This document shows, piece after piece, positions 34,319 to 61,200 of a DNA stretch of 64,000 nt. Origin of the DNA: Euglena gracilis (Eukaryota; Euglenida; Euglenophyceae; Euglenales); NCBI GenBank assembly GCA_039621445.1, contig CP154955.1, positions 25,909,069 to 25,973,068 of the forward strand, written 5' to 3'. Under the pieces are notes generated by a model. The model was not told the DNA's origin. It saw only the letters and a list, made by a program, of their open reading frames with translations, and did no database searches. Within the stretch, counting starts at the first letter, position 1. Every line of letters starts with the position of its first letter. A program made the translations under genes and the position numbers.

Positions 34319-35123
34319 CTAATGCGGGTCCGCGGAGTCGGCCGCCCCACGGCTGCGCTTCCGGGGGTTGGCTGGGGGGGGCTGAAAGGGGGAGGAGTGG
34401 CGGGGCGGCGCGCCGGAGTCCCGCCGCAGGGCAGAAGCGCCGGGGCCCTGAGGTGTTGAGGGGGGAGGGACTGTGGCGCGGTTGGGCCACAGTGCAGACC
34501 CCCAAAACAAGACCCGGTTTTTTGGGTCTGTTGCTGGAAACCTCCAGGGGGGGGGGGGTCTTATTTTTCTTGGCCGACCTGGGCCGAAAAAAACATCGTT
34601 TTTCAGCTTCCCAAAAAACAGTAAAAATCCTTCGGCGCTTCACACCATGTGTAAATTGATAAATGTTGACATTTACCATGTTTTTGCACTTCAAAAACCC
34701 GAAAATTTTCAAAATTCCATCATTTTTGTCTGAAATTGGGGTTTTTGACAATTTTTTTCAGGGAATTTTTCACTGTCCCCGGCGCTTCGCGCCCTCATGG
34801 GGGGTCTTATTTATGAGGGGGGTCTTATTTTGGGATCTTTGCTCGATCGGCCCAGGGGGTCTGACTTTGGGGGAGTTACACGGGCGTACACACATACATG
34901 ACCTGCTGCATTCTATGGGTGTCGGCTTCCCCCCCCAAACACATCCTGTCAAATTGTAGTGACAATTTCATTATTTTCGCCAGGGAGCAAAAAAGCAACT
35001 AAACTTCTATGCCCTGCAGATGGCATTTCTGAACAGGTGTGTCAGCTGAGCATTTTCGGAACAGGTGTGCCAAAGAAATTTCGTTGACACTGAATATCTT
35101 TGGACACAAGCACCCACCCACAC

Positions 35124-35156
<33 letters not shown>

Positions 35157-38100
35157 GCGCGCGCGCACACACACACACACACATACGCACGTGCATACAC
35201 GCACACACACTTTGGACAGCTTGCATGAGGTTATGGTGTTCAGCACCACCTAACTTCGCCCATCTTGCTTGGTGCGTAAAGGTGGTTCAGTGAATGATTG
35301 AGAGCATGAGCGAGTGAGCGCATACAAATATCAAGTTGCAGGTGCGCATCGGTAGACGTTCGAATGTACTTGCAAATGCCTGTTCATTGGCCGCGCGTGG
35401 ACACGGTGGGGCCGGGCACACCCACAGGTGGAGCGGGGGCGTGGTGTCCTGGGTCTGGGGCACCACCCCGCCCTCGGACCCACGCCCCCGCCACTCTGCG
35501 GGGCTGCCGGAGGACGCGCAGCTGTCCGGGACGGAGAGCCGGGAGCTGTGGGCGGATGGCGGCGTCGGCGGTGCGCTGCCGAAGGCAGGCTGGCCAGCCG
35601 TGCTGAGGCGGGCCCAGGGCAGCGCGGGGTGTTCGCACGCCCAACATGGCGTGCCGTGACATGGCAAGGGGGACAGGGGAACTTCAGACACTGAGCAGCG
35701 TGTCCCGGGTATTCGTCCGGCAAGGCCGGGGTTTCTCGGGACGTCACCGACTTGGTTCAAAACCGTCCGTCACTCGTCTCTCGGGGTGCCTGGGGGGGCT
35801 CGGTGCCTGCCTGGACGTGGGCCAAAAAGTGCCCCAAAATGGGCTTTTCTGGGCTTCCGGTGCCTTTGGTAACGGAAATGTTTTGGCCGAGTGCCGAGGC
35901 ACTTTTGCCCATGTGCCCCCCTGGGGGGGGGGTCGGATATGGGTGCCTTGGGGTGCCTGCCCAGGCAGGCACCTCCCCTCCCCCGGGTGGGGTCGGCCTC
36001 GCCTTAAACTTCAGCCTGGCCAGAATCCTTTGCTCACCCCCCCAAAAAAGAACCATTCAACCCCTGTCCCGCCAGACTGGAACTAGACAGGGCGGAATCC
36101 CTCTGGCAGCCATGGTTCCATCCTCAGCACCATCCCTGCGAGAGGCGGCTCCGCACTGCCCTGTGAGGGGCCGCGGGCTGGTCACGGCCGAGCTGTCCGT
36201 TCCGCTGCAGTCCAGCTGTGTCTCGGGGACACCGGCATCGCTGGGCCAGCACGCGAGGACTGCAATGCCGACCCCGATCCATGCACCGCGGCCGGAACAA
36301 CCTGCGGGAGGGTGCATTCCGACCCTTTTAAATGGTTGCTGTGGTGCACTCAGAATGAGTCACAAAACGCACACACACACACACGCACACACACACACAC
36401 TTCTCCCTGTCTCTTTCGCACTTCCTCCTGTGCATCAACACACATTTGCTCATTCAGAGCAATCCTCGGGCGGTGCTGTCCCGCCAGGACCACCGGACTG
36501 TCTTCCACCGAGGAGGAGGTCGAAATCCGATGCGCAGCTCTTGGCGGCCCGGCTGGGATGGCCTGGGGAGGACAATGGCCAACAGGGACGAGGGGGCAGC
36601 GCCGCTGCTCAGCCGCAAATTCACACAGACCCCTCAGCGGGCTCCTGTGGGCGGATAATCAACTTCCCATTCCTTGCCCACCTCGACCTGAAGGTCCGGT
36701 GGGATCAAATGGTTTCCTGGCATTTCCTGAACCGACGCAACACAAGACGCAGATTTCAACGGAAAACAAATCCCAAGCGTGCCTTTCCTCGACACGAGGC
36801 TTTTCAACTCCCTTGCTCTTTTTGAAGAGAGGCCCCGGGAAGCAGTGGCCTCTCTTCAGGGTGGGATGAGCCAGGGCACCCACCACCCACCCATATTGAG
36901 GGTGACCCACACCTCCACCCCACCTGGAACAAACAAAGGTGGGGGTCATCAGGGCAACCCCACGTGTGCAAGACCTCAAGCAGCGTCCCTGTGCACCCCA
37001 ATAATGGCTGATACACAACCACACCAGAGCTTCTCCGACCAACAGCGCCGGCCTGAGGTCGTCCTCCACGGTCCCTGAGAATGTCAGCCGAGCTGGCTCC
37101 CACCACAGCCTCAACCTTACAACCAACAGGTGCAACAGATCAAGCCCCGGTTTGCTGGTGAGGGGTGCTGATGGAGGAAATCCCGCCCCGGTTCTTTTGA
37201 ACCCCCCCGGGGCCAATACAATCTCGTCTGCTTGGTCAGTTGAAGGGGTATGATACTTGAAACCCGACGGAACCATGCAAAAAAAAGAGATCATTCCGAA
37301 AAAAAGGGACTTTTAAAAACCAATTGCCCAACTTTATTGAAACTTTTCAAGAACCCCCCCCCCCAACACAGGGAGTGAAGGGGAATTTCTCCCTGCCAAA
37401 TTAACTTTCATGTTGCAGACCTCTGAGTAAAACGAAAAGTGTGGCATCCATCAACATGGATTTCCTGAAGATGGCACAGGTGATGAGAAAAACCGCAGCA
37501 AAGCCGGAAGCACCACACCCTGGCGGGCAGCACATGGGCAATACCTCCCAAGAGGGAGATCCGGTGGCTGGGGACGCAGTGGAAATGAAAGCTTGCACAG
37601 TCCGAGCTGCTGCAGGCTACGCGATCTCCATCCTGGGATACGCAGTGTGGGGCACAGTGGGGACAGCAGTGGGTGGACCCCATGAACCCTTCGGTTCGGG
37701 GGGGGGGGGGGCTGGCCTGTTATCAAGCAAGAAACAGAAATGGCCAAAGAATTATTGGAAGTAGAACATGATACTGATTGCATTCCATTGCCAGAGGTGG
37801 GGTCCACTGCCGTATCCCCCTAAAAACACAACCCCCCATTGTCACATCTGGGTGAAGATCTCAGGGGATTTGGTATGGGGGGGCATTTGATCGGAACAAG
37901 CTTACTGGGGGGAAACTGACTGGGAACAATTGCTGATGGGAAAAATTTCGCCGGGAAAAACGTTGGACGAATCCTGAGAACGCTGGGAAAAATTCTGGAC
38001 AGAAAAATCCAATACAACGTTCAAAAAATTGGCAAAATCCTCAACTCCAAAATTGCAAAGTAAACCAAAGAACATATTCCTTCATTTGGAACATCAATAC

Positions 38101-40249
38101 ACATTTGAACAGGTGATTTGGAACCAAAATACATTCCAAGAATCGGCACGAAGCGCCGAAGGAAATTTTTTGGTGCTCACTAGAGGAAGAAATTGGATTT
38201 TTCTGAGCCTTTGTTGCGAAAAATGCTGGACGGATCCTTAAAATGGCGGGAAAAATCCTGGACAAAATTTCGGTAGGAATTTTTCCTACAAGAATTTTTC
38301 CCGTTCAAGTTCCCCCCCAGTCTCACTGGTGAAAAACTCCATATCCTTTGCTGCGATTCAAAAATGGAAAAAATTGTTCAAAAATGGAAATTGTTGCTAA
38401 AAAATGATCACGCTTAGGGATTTATTTGCCGTTCAGCGTCATTGGAATTCGCCTGTAGGCACTTCTCCCAAATATGCCCTCCTCCAATTTAAACACTTCC
38501 TCCGGGAGGAAGCGTTGTATTTGGAGGAGGGCATACTTTGGGTTGAATATCGAGGGCTCATACCATTACAGAACACAAAAGCTCAAAATGCCGAATTCCG
38601 AAGGATTGCGAAACACTTGACCATTCCTGGCATTCCGCTACAAAAACCGTCATCTCCATCCTCTGGCATTTCTACCGTTCTTCGGCCACATCTCAGGGAG
38701 ACGGTTCCAGCTCTGCTGGGGGGGGGGGGGGGGCACCTGCAAGGCATGGGGGCGGTGGGCATGGAGGCGCTCGCCGTTTACGAACGTCCCGGCCGGGCTG
38801 CCCAGGTCTATGAGACAAGCCAACCATGCCACAGCAGTCCAATCCAGCTCTGAGGTTAATCCCCCCAAAATATAAGCAACCCCTGACTGGATGTTATGAA
38901 GGAAATTTCATTAAAGCGGTTTAAAAGCGGCACAAATCAGCGAATTCCAAATACATAAGCAACCCCGAAGCCGATTTTTGGAAGCCCAATATAAGCAACC
39001 GGCTGCGGGGGGGGGGGGTACTTGCAAGGCTCAGGCATCAGGGGACCCAAAAGCACCGAAATCAGAAATGGGAATGCACACCGACTACGCACCCATGCCG
39101 ACACCTACACGTATGCACCCACACCAACAGCCGTTACCGGCACGCCATTCTGTGTATTGCGTGCCGGCAACCTCGGACCAACCCCGTCAGACAAGACACA
39201 CCCCGCCACACGGCTGAAACGGACACCTGCGATGTAGAGCGCCTCGTCGCCGGTGCCCCACTGGGCCCGCACGACCAGGGCGTGGACGAGGCCGACGGCG
39301 GCCTCCGCCGCGGGGCACACCACCACGTCACTGAGGAACGGGTCCCGGCCTGGGCAAGGGGCCGCCGGCACAGCGGCGCACCGCGACGGAACTGCCGCGG
39401 GATGCGGGGCCCAGCGCCAGCAAGCCCGGAGTGGATCAGTACGTCGCTTAACGACCCGGGGTCCTGCTCAGAGGCCGGAAAATTTAGGCTGGCTCGATAA
39501 AGGCTCGAAAAAGGCTGCTGGCTGACCCCCCCCCCCACCACATCCCAGGGCCCAGGGCAAAAAATAGGCCCGGCTGGGGGTCCAACCAAGCACCAAAAAA
39601 ACCAAAACTTCAAAATGCCCCAGAAACTGCACATCATGCAAACGGTCGATTTTCGACTCAAAATTTGCTCTGGCCAGCCCTTTTCTGACCCACGGTTGCC
39701 ATTTTTAATCCGTTTTTTTGTGCCTCCGAAAGGCAAAAATACGTTACATGGCCACCCTTCAGGCGGCTGGTAAACAATAAAAAACGTCGAAAGGGGGAGG
39801 GGGTCCGAGGCTGGAAAAATGGCAGCTGGCTGGAAATGGGCTGCTGACCGGGAAGACCCCCACCCCGGGGGATGGGGTCAAATTCTTATCAAAAATTTCT
39901 TAATCAAATTTCTTTAAGCGATGTCCTCGGTGGGATAAGAGGACCCCGCCGTTTAGCCATACCACATTTCTTACCGATCCTCAGGACAAGAAGACGAAAC
40001 GGTAGACTCAGGCATTTGAGGGGGAAGGTGTGTCGACCGACATCGGATCACAAAGTAACGGTGGGACCGCAACAGGGGTTTGGCGGGCTCCCTTGTTGGC
40101 GGCAACAGTTGGTCCATGGCCGGGTTTCGATGCGACCAACGTTTGGCGGTCGGGGGAGGGCACACCGAGCAGGACCCGCGGGGTGGCCGGCAGAGGCAGG
40201 GGGCTGGGGCGGCCGCTTCGGGCGAGCCACGCGTCCATCCATTCGGTGT
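34319..40249 (-). CDS. FHA-domain protein, multi-exon, 5' end missing
   Basis: Minus exons whose phases all agree: 40249-40166, 39349-39227, 38807-38737, 37632-37519, 37464-37421, 37074-37025, 36552-36401, 36259-36186, 35575-35422, 35249-35211, (34907-34884 optional), 34447-34319 with TAG. The first four encode a forkhead-associated domain: 'RVLLGRDPFLSDVVV', 'LVHALVVRAQ', 'ALYIADLGSPAGTFVNGERL', 'LQDGDRVACSSSDCASFHFH'. The GR, H, GTFVNG and DGD positions are the FHA landmarks; the usual Ser-Arg before His is replaced by Gly-Leu-Val. FHA domains bind phosphothreonine peptides. The C part is helical, then Ser/Pro-rich, ending 'NPRKRSRGAADSADPH', a possible nuclear signal. Upstream exons (>40249) are not identified. 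Confidence 0.75.
34497..34876. mobile_element. C-capped family B element, copy 2
   Basis: It is homologous along its length to 47696-48155: AAGACCCGG, TTGCTGGAAACCTCCAGGGGGG, CATTTACCATGTTTTTGCAC, then TTTCACTGTCCCCGGCGCTTCGC and GGGGTCTTATTTAT. It contains two copies of the CGGCGC hairpin (34631-34646, 34777-34793). It sits in the last intron of the FHA gene; its right end (GGGGGAGT-TA) falls at the donor of the optional exon. Confidence 0.75.
35125..35210. repeat. (CA)n/(CG)n microsatellite at a 5' splice site
   Basis: On the minus strand the repeat starts with GTGTGTGTG directly after exon 35249-35211 of the FHA gene. It contains an internal (CG)6 block. Confidence 0.85.
35790..36030. repeat. 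Family G repeat, copy 2
   Basis: Homologous to 26110-26403, here in an FHA-gene intron (36185-35576). It has a central inverted repeat CCGGTGCC-TTTGGTAACGG and flanking C/G runs. Confidence 0.7.
36369..36400. repeat. (CA)n microsatellite at a 5' splice site
   Basis: On the minus strand the repeat begins GTGTGTGTG immediately after exon 36552-36401 of the FHA gene. Confidence 0.85.
38859..39018. mobile_element. C-capped element family L, 160 bp
   Basis: It starts ATCCCCCCAAAATATAAGC and ends CAACCGGCTGCGGGGGGGGGG, with TA on both sides (38857-38858, 39019-39020). ATAAGCAACC occurs three times inside. It lies in an FHA-gene intron. Confidence 0.65.
39468..39870. repeat. Family I repeat, two copies
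   Basis: 39468-39535 and 39806-39870 share GAGGC[CT]GGAAAA-TT--GGCTGGCT...GGCTGCTG--CTGACC-CCCCC. Other copies are at 19064-19120, 49553-49612 (inverted), 54849-54912 and 55265-55325. Each ends in a C-run. All lie in or near introns. Confidence 0.65.
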
Positions 40250-40298
40250 CTGCAGCACACGGGGGGGGGGGGGGCTGCTGCGGCACGCACATGTTCTA

Positions 40299-40710
40299 AA
40301 CCCCCCCCCTAATAGTGCTGCGGGGCCAATAGAGCTGCGGGTCCAAATAGTGCTGCACCCCCAGCCGGATGAAGCAAGCGTCCAATAGTGCTGCACCCCC
40401 CTAAATCACAGCAATGTGAAATGCGTAGAAGCTGGTGCAGCCTGTTGCAGGCACCTTTTTTAAATCCGCAGAGAGGGGAAAGGGGGCAAATTCCCACCCG
40501 AGCAACTCACAGAAGTCGTCCGAAGATGAACCACACGACCTCACTAGCCTCAGAGAAGGACATTGAGCAGACAAAAAGGGTGCCTGTGGTGATAGGCCGG
40601 GACTAAGAGGCACCCAGTCCAATAGTGCTGCGGGTCCAAATAGTGCTGCACCCCCCCGCCGGAGGCGGCCGTCCAATAGAGCTGCGGGTGCAATACTATT
40701 TGGGGGGGTT
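40299..40710 (-). mobile_element. C-capped MITE family A, copy 3 (inverted)
   Basis: 412 bp, the reverse complement of the copies at 7240 and 30528, with TA on both sides (40297-40298, 40711-40712). It lies just upstream of FHA exon 40249-40166; the C-tract acceptor of that exon is separate, at 40250-40275. Confidence 0.88.
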
Positions 40711-43700
40711 TACCGTCACCGCGGAGGTGGGAGGCGGGGTGACGGTCGGCCGCACCGCGGCCAATAAGCTTTCCGCTGGGGAGAATTGTGGGACACATTT
40801 GTCGACAGAACCAGCTGCCCCGAAAGGACGCCAAATCAATTCAGACCTTCGGTGCATGAGTTTGCCTCGTCCAGGTCCCCCCCCCCCCCGAGCACCGTCA
40901 CCCAAGTTCGGCTGTTGGGAATTTCTTCAGCTGGAGGGGACTGCCCCCCCGGGGGGGGGGGGGGTCTGGATCCGCTGAAATACAGTTGGGGCAGCCGCTG
41001 GCTGCTGGGCTGTACTTGACTGGCATCTGAAAGATGGTAAAAAAAAAAACCCAAATCCAGCTGGGTTGGGATTCTTCAGCCAAAATTTTGAGGCGAAACT
41101 CCCAAACCCCCCAAAAAATATTTTGGCTCTTTTCTTTTTTTGCAAAAGAGCTGAAAAAATTTCGGTGTGTTGCCCGAATTTTTTTTTCCGCTGGTCGAGC
41201 TGGATCCCCCCAAGCAGGACGCCGCCACAGTGCGGTGTGAAATCAAAACCTGAACATCACCCGTTGCACTGCATGGCGACGTCTGGCAGCGATCAACTGG
41301 AATCAAACACCTTTGACAGAAAATGGCTCAGGCCAACCAAAATGCAGTTCAACCGTTTCTGTTAACTGCCATGGTATGCCTGGACCACAGCGTCCATTCG
41401 GGGGAATTCCGGCAGAGCGAAGCCGCCCACACCCATCATTTGAAGTGGCGTTTCTCGTCAGTGGGAAAACGGCGGAACGAATGGACGGTGACTGACCTGA
41501 GCGCTGCACAGCAAAGGAATGATTTTGCGATGCGGGTGCTACCAGTTGGAAGCTTGCCAGCCAGGTAAAGAGAGTGAGGAGTGAGGAGAGTGAGAGAGAG
41601 AGTGAGGAGGGGACCTGGGAGGGGGTTTGGGTTCTGCAGTCTGGGGTCTGGGGGAGGGGTTGGGTCCATGACATTCAACCAAAACAAAACCCCCTTATAC
41701 ACCCTTGGTATTACATTTTAGCTGCATTTCAAGACTCCGAATTGTGCATATTGGGGGGATAACTGGCGGAAATTCAAACTTCTGGGACCAAAGACTTTGC
41801 GCATTTTTGGTGTAGGGTTCGCCCAAAATTCATTATTGCGCAAGAAACCAGGATTTTGGGGTTAGGGACCTAACCCTAACCCTAACCCTAACCCTTAGGG
41901 TCAGGGTTAGGGTTGGGGTTAGGTTAACCCTAACCCTGGAGTTACAACCCTCTAACACAGGGTTGCAACAGTTCATACACTGTTTTGCTTGTGTCGGGGT
42001 ACAGGGTCCAGGCTTGTGTCGGGGTACAGGCGTTTCACAAAAATTGTAAATTTGCGCAGATGCGCCCATTCTAAAGAAATAACCGTTAAATGCGAAACCA
42101 GCTGCCCAAGTGGCAATAGAACCTATCCACACTGCAGAGAAATCTTAATCTTTGGTAGTTTTCTGTGTAATCCCAATTCCTAATTTCAGTTTTGCCTGCG
42201 CCAGAACCTTCAAACCTGCAAACTTAAATTTTTCGGAATAATTTGCACCAGAAAAAAATTAATAACTTGACCATACCTCGCCACAAAAAAAGATTTGCTG
42301 GGTCCAACTTTTCGCAAATTTTGGGACAAATCAGAAACATGAGGGGTTGCCCCCTCAAAACGCCTTGTCAACACAGGGGATTTTGTTATATTGGGCCCTT
42401 GAACAATTTGCCCTCAAAAAGGGCTTCCCCTAACAAAAGAGCCAAAAAAATTGGGTGGGCCGTGGGGTCGGCCTAGAGGCAGCCCACTCAACGACCTCGA
42501 CCCCCCCCTTTTAGGTTGACCCCAGGGTAAGCTCACTGGCCTCTAAGCTGTTGGCCCACCCCAGGGTTGGCCCACTACCCCTCCCCCCCAGAGCATAAGA
42601 ATGGGATTAGGGTTTCGTATCTGGCTGAATCCTATTTGAGCCAAAGTTGATCCCTAACCTTAACCCTGATCCTAACCCTAATCCTAACCATACCATATCC
42701 TAACCATAACTTTGCCAGAACTCCACAAAAAAAAAGGAGAAAATCGGCGGCATTTTTTGCCACAACAAAATGGGCCAAGTCCCCTCATCAAACTAGTGCA
42801 TCGCTGTCGGCTATCTGCTTGTCGGTGCTTCAACTTGAGGAAAGGGGTTGCATTTACTGGCCAAAGCCCCTGTGCAGTGCTCTGCAAGGCCTGGTGGGGG
42901 GTTTACGACCAACACCATCAAAGCTGCACAACAGCTAAAAATTGGTGCCCAGGAAAAACGGGATGGGGATGGTCGGGCCTCTCCCATCTGCCGTCTACCA
43001 TCCACCATAATGGGGGTGGGGGGTGCCGACCCCCCCACCCCACCACCCATCAGGTTTCCGGGATTCCTGTTCAGCCCCGCTCCGGGGGGGGGGGGTTGGT
43101 AGTGGAGGGGGGGGGGCAGTATGCTTGGGGATGTTTTGATTTGGGGCGTTAAGTTACTTGCAAGGAGACGTTGGTCCAACGATGAAGCCCATTGTGGGTG
43201 GTCCCCTGGCAGAGGAACCAGTGGTCAGAAAGTGGGAAAACGGAGGGCTGGGGGCCCATAAACTAACGACACTGTGAGCAGAGAGGGGGGTGCCCTGCGT
43301 TTGTTTCGTCCATGGATGGAGGAAGACAGCGGTCAGGACATCTATGATACAGGTTGATAAGAATACCCGAACGTGTGAGTCAAAATCAGTGGCCGGTTTG
43401 GTAGGGCTGGATTTTGTGGCAGGTTGACGGGCTGAATATCACCAACTGCACCGAAATAATCTGAAACCAGCACCTGTTGCCTCCCTGTCTTGCAGAGGGG
43501 GGACAATGCACTTGCTTTTGGATCCAACCTTTGTTGATTTCCTTTTCTGTGTGACTCTCCCCTAACCCATGAAAATGTGTCTGGAGTGGACTGCCACCTT
43601 TGGCGTGGGTTAAGCTTTTCCATTCCCTGCGTCTTCAGCCACCTGGAGCAGGCAGGGACAGCCATCCCCGGTTTTTGGTCTCTGGTGGGGTCCAGTGGGA

Positions 43701-44316
43701 TTCGGTGGGGATCCGGTGGGTTGCCTTGGAGGGGGAATGCATACAACAGGTGGTTTGGGTCAGATATTCTTTTTGTTTTGCATCATGCAGCGGGTGCACA
43801 GCATAACCACATGCATGGCCTCCGGGGTCAGCGTCTTGGCCTCTTCTCTTTTGTCCCACATGAGTCACCTTTTGGCTCTGTTTAGTTGCACATCCCTCTT
43901 TAAACCATGAGACTTTGGGGGTGGTTCGGGATGCGGGGGGGGGGCGGGGGGGGCGGGGGGGGGGGGGGGGCGGGGGGGGGGGGGACTGTGGCTCAACGTC
44001 CTCATAAACCTTCATTGACGTCACCCAAAATTGGACGGATTTTTCCTTTGACCGACCAAAAAAGCCCAGACCAAGATCTGGGACGCGGGGGGGACATGGG
44101 GGGAGATTTGGGGCGATAAATCCGGAAGAAAAATCTGTGCATGGAAAAAAAATCTCCGGTGGGATCCGGTGGCTGTCCTTGCCTGGCCTGGAGCATCCAT
44201 GTGTTCACATACAAAATACACCAAACCATTCGCAAAGGTGCACCATTGCCGGTACCATCAAATACGAAATGCTTTCAGGAAACAAAGCGCAGCCAGCCTC
44301 AGTCGCCTCAGTCAGG
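40711..44316. other. Interval between the FHA exons and the phosphatase stop
   Basis: Upstream exons of the FHA gene should lie here. A minus frame 41674-41303 (Ser/Thr/Pro-rich, 'RSAVFPLTRNATSNDGC') is a weak candidate. Other content: the telomere-like tract (41860-41938), a family H copy (43010-43090), very long G runs (43935-43983), and an inverted pair GGAGCAGGCAGGGACAGCC / GGCTGTCCTTGCCTGGCC (about 43646 and 44170) that may bound a ~550-bp element. Confidence 0.35.
41860..41938. repeat. Interstitial telomere-like repeat
   Basis: About five CCCTAA units are followed by the opposite orientation (GGGTTAGGGTTGGGGTTAGG), then CCCTAA again. Degenerate copies lie at 42648-42712 and short ones near 13672 and 21140. 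This suggests, but does not prove, TTAGGG telomeres in this organism. Confidence 0.8.
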
Positions 44317-58211
<13,895 letters not shown>

Positions 58212-61200
58212 CTGGAGAAGCGAAGGCGTTGGGAGGGCAGCGGCAACACCGACGAAGGAATCCAGGAGGCAAGCATTTGATTCCTGAGTTTCAACATTTG
58301 ATTCTTGATTTAACTTCAATTGCCATATTTTGGTGAGGTGACCGCTTCTTTAACTTTCATCATTACTTCCCCTGGTACGATTGGCCTGTGCGATGCAGTT
58401 GTTTGGGCAAAAGGTTCAACTTTGGGGGGACTGGGGGGGGGGGTGGCTGGTCCCTGGCTGAATGCCTCAAAGGGGGAGGGGTCTGTTGGCCCTGATATCC
58501 CAGGGTAAACTTGGGGGAGGCAAGTTGAGATCGAACTTACTGTCCCCGGAAAAAATAACAACCGGAAAAAATAACAACCGGAAAAAATAACAACCGGAAA
58601 AATAACAACCCGGAAGGCTTCAGAGCAACAAGGATGTCAATATGGAATTCACGAAAAACTGGGTCCAGGTCATCAAATCAGGTCAGCGACGTCAATATCT
58701 GACAGGTCAAAATCGCAGTCAGCGGCATCCGCTGCTGCGAGGGCTGAAAGCATAATAGCACGGGCACTTGCACGTGCCTCCTCCCGCGACACAATGTGAA
58801 CAAGTGCAGGCATAGAACATCCCAAATCCCAGAAGGCTGTTTTAATTCGAAGGGGTTGTTGAAACAATGGCAATTGAAGAGAGCTTGGATCCCAGCACAA
58901 AGATATGACATCGGGGGTTACCTCGACGGCTCGTGAGAATAAATAAAACATCCTCTGTTTCAAAATCGGTTCTGAAAGGATTCTGAAAGGAACAAAGGGG
59001 TTTGCTCATCCGTACTGGCCCCGCCACCCTCTCAGCCAGGCCAAGTGAGAAAGTATCCAAAGAGCCATGGCGAAGGCGGGGCCTTTACACAGGAAAAAAT
59101 TTGGAAAAATAACAACCGAAAAAATAACAACCTGAAAGGCTTGGGTTGTTATTTTTTCCGGTTGTTATTTTTTCCGGGGACAGTATTGGCAATACCTTCA
59201 ACTGAAACTTGATTACAAATAATCCCCGATAAACCAGATGGAGAGATGCCCCCAATGGCCCAATGATGAGCATGCCATAGCACTCGCCGCAGTGGCCCCC
59301 TCGGGATAGGTTCTGGGGGTGATACCCCCAAAATTATACCCCCCCCCCTCCTGAGGGCTGACTGGGTTACCCAAAATAGCACGAGCCGCCAGCAGCACTC
59401 TGGGGAAAGAAAAGCAAAACAAGGTGGAAGCACCCCAAGCCTTCTTCCTGTGACTTTAGGGCCCTTTGCACCATGGGCACTCTTTCGAATTGCATACGAG
59501 TCACATTCATATGTTTAGATGGTTTCCAAGTACGCCACGTGCTGGAATTGTGGCGAACTTTTGTGTATGACAAACTTGACAACTAATGAATCAGCCTGGG
59601 TTCTGGCTTTAGGTGTCAAAATATTATTTGGGAGCAGGTTTGGGAGCAGATTTACACAATTGGAACAGACTCAGGCGCACAACATTAGACTTTGGGCTAC
59701 AATTTTTGGAACAAAAGGAGAGATGGGAGAGAAGGAAACATCAATGCGTCAGAGAAAAACAAACCGGAGGGTTTGGCACATAAGCTGTTCTCTGGAATGC
59801 TTTGCAAGAGGTCGTTTGACGCGGGCCTCATGTACCGGCTGGTGCGGGGTTTGGCCTCCGCCCAGAGGATGAGGCATAAGACAAACAAGAGGAATGGGGC
59901 CATCGCATGTGTCGGCTGCGAGAAGACAAAGCGAAAGCAATCCGAGTCGTGGATACCGATTGACAAACTGCGCAGGCTTGATCACATCAAAAGGCTGCAT
60001 GCCGTACGAGGAAATGCCCCAAAGTGTGTCAATGACAAACCAGGAAGTCTGCTAAAAATGCCCAGAAGGGGGTTGACCAGGCAGCCAGCAAAGCCAGGGA
60101 ATAATTCACTTCCATTGCTTTGCTGGTCTTCCTCACTTGGATCCCCTCGATCCAGGCATTGGCTGTGAAAAATGTAACGCCATGATTTGGATCCGCTCAA
60201 TCCTCCTCCCAGCCTCTCAAAGCAGATCATTATGAGTCGCTGCGTTAACGGCAAAATACCTGCCACTGCAAAGCCATTACTTCACGAACAGAAGTCTTTG
60301 TTTCCATTTTCAAGTTCATGGAGGATATTCTGGCCAAAGGCCAGAGGCAAATCCGAGGGGATGGCACACAAGCCACAAAGGTGCTCAGAGACAAAGGTGC
60401 GCCAAAGGGAGCACTTCATTCCATCACATTACATGGCGAGTCTCAGGTTCCCTGTGCTCTTGCCACAACAAGCTTCCCAATAAAACCAGGGCAGTCCTTG
60501 AGCAAAAAAAAAAAATCCTGTCCCCATACACTTCAACCCAAGAATAAGGAAAAGGGGATTTTGGCCGGGGAATTTTTTTTAAAATTTTTATTGAAAAATG
60601 AACCCAAAATACATGGTTTTTGATGGAAAATCACATTTTTTCCCCAAAAAAAATCTCCAAAATTTTAGGGTTGAAAATTCTTAGTTTTTAGGGGGGGGGG
60701 TCAAAAAAATGCAGGTCAAAAAAATGGGACCAAATTTTGGAACATTCAAATTTTACTGACATTTTTCCCTTGGACATTTTTTGGATTTTCAGTGGCACTT
60801 TTTTGCTTCCAAAATCTCTCAAAATCAAAATTTTGAGAAATGTTGAAATTTTTAGCAGGTGTTAATAAAAATGGGGTTTGGGGGGGGGGGGTTGGGCAAC
60901 ATTTTGGGCAGCATTTTCACCAATTTCGGGAAACGGGGGATTTGGGCCGAAAAAAATTGGAAATTTTTTTGAAAAATGAACCCAAAATACCAGTGGGGGG
61001 GGAAAAATTGGGGCTAGATAAAATTTGAACCGACAAAATTGGAAGCCCAGAAAATTGGTGATTTTTGATGGAAAACCACATTTTTTTCACAAAAAACCTC
61101 AAAGATTTCAGGGTTAAATTTAGTGTAGTTTTAGGAGGGGGGTGGAAAATAACGAAGGTCAAAAAAAGTGGACCAAATTTTGGAAATCAAATTTTACTGA

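Noticed and set aside
33690-34751. 353-aa minus-strand ORF
   Set aside because: Open because of GC-rich composition; the FHA terminal exon (34447-34319) uses another frame with a strong acceptor and matching phase.
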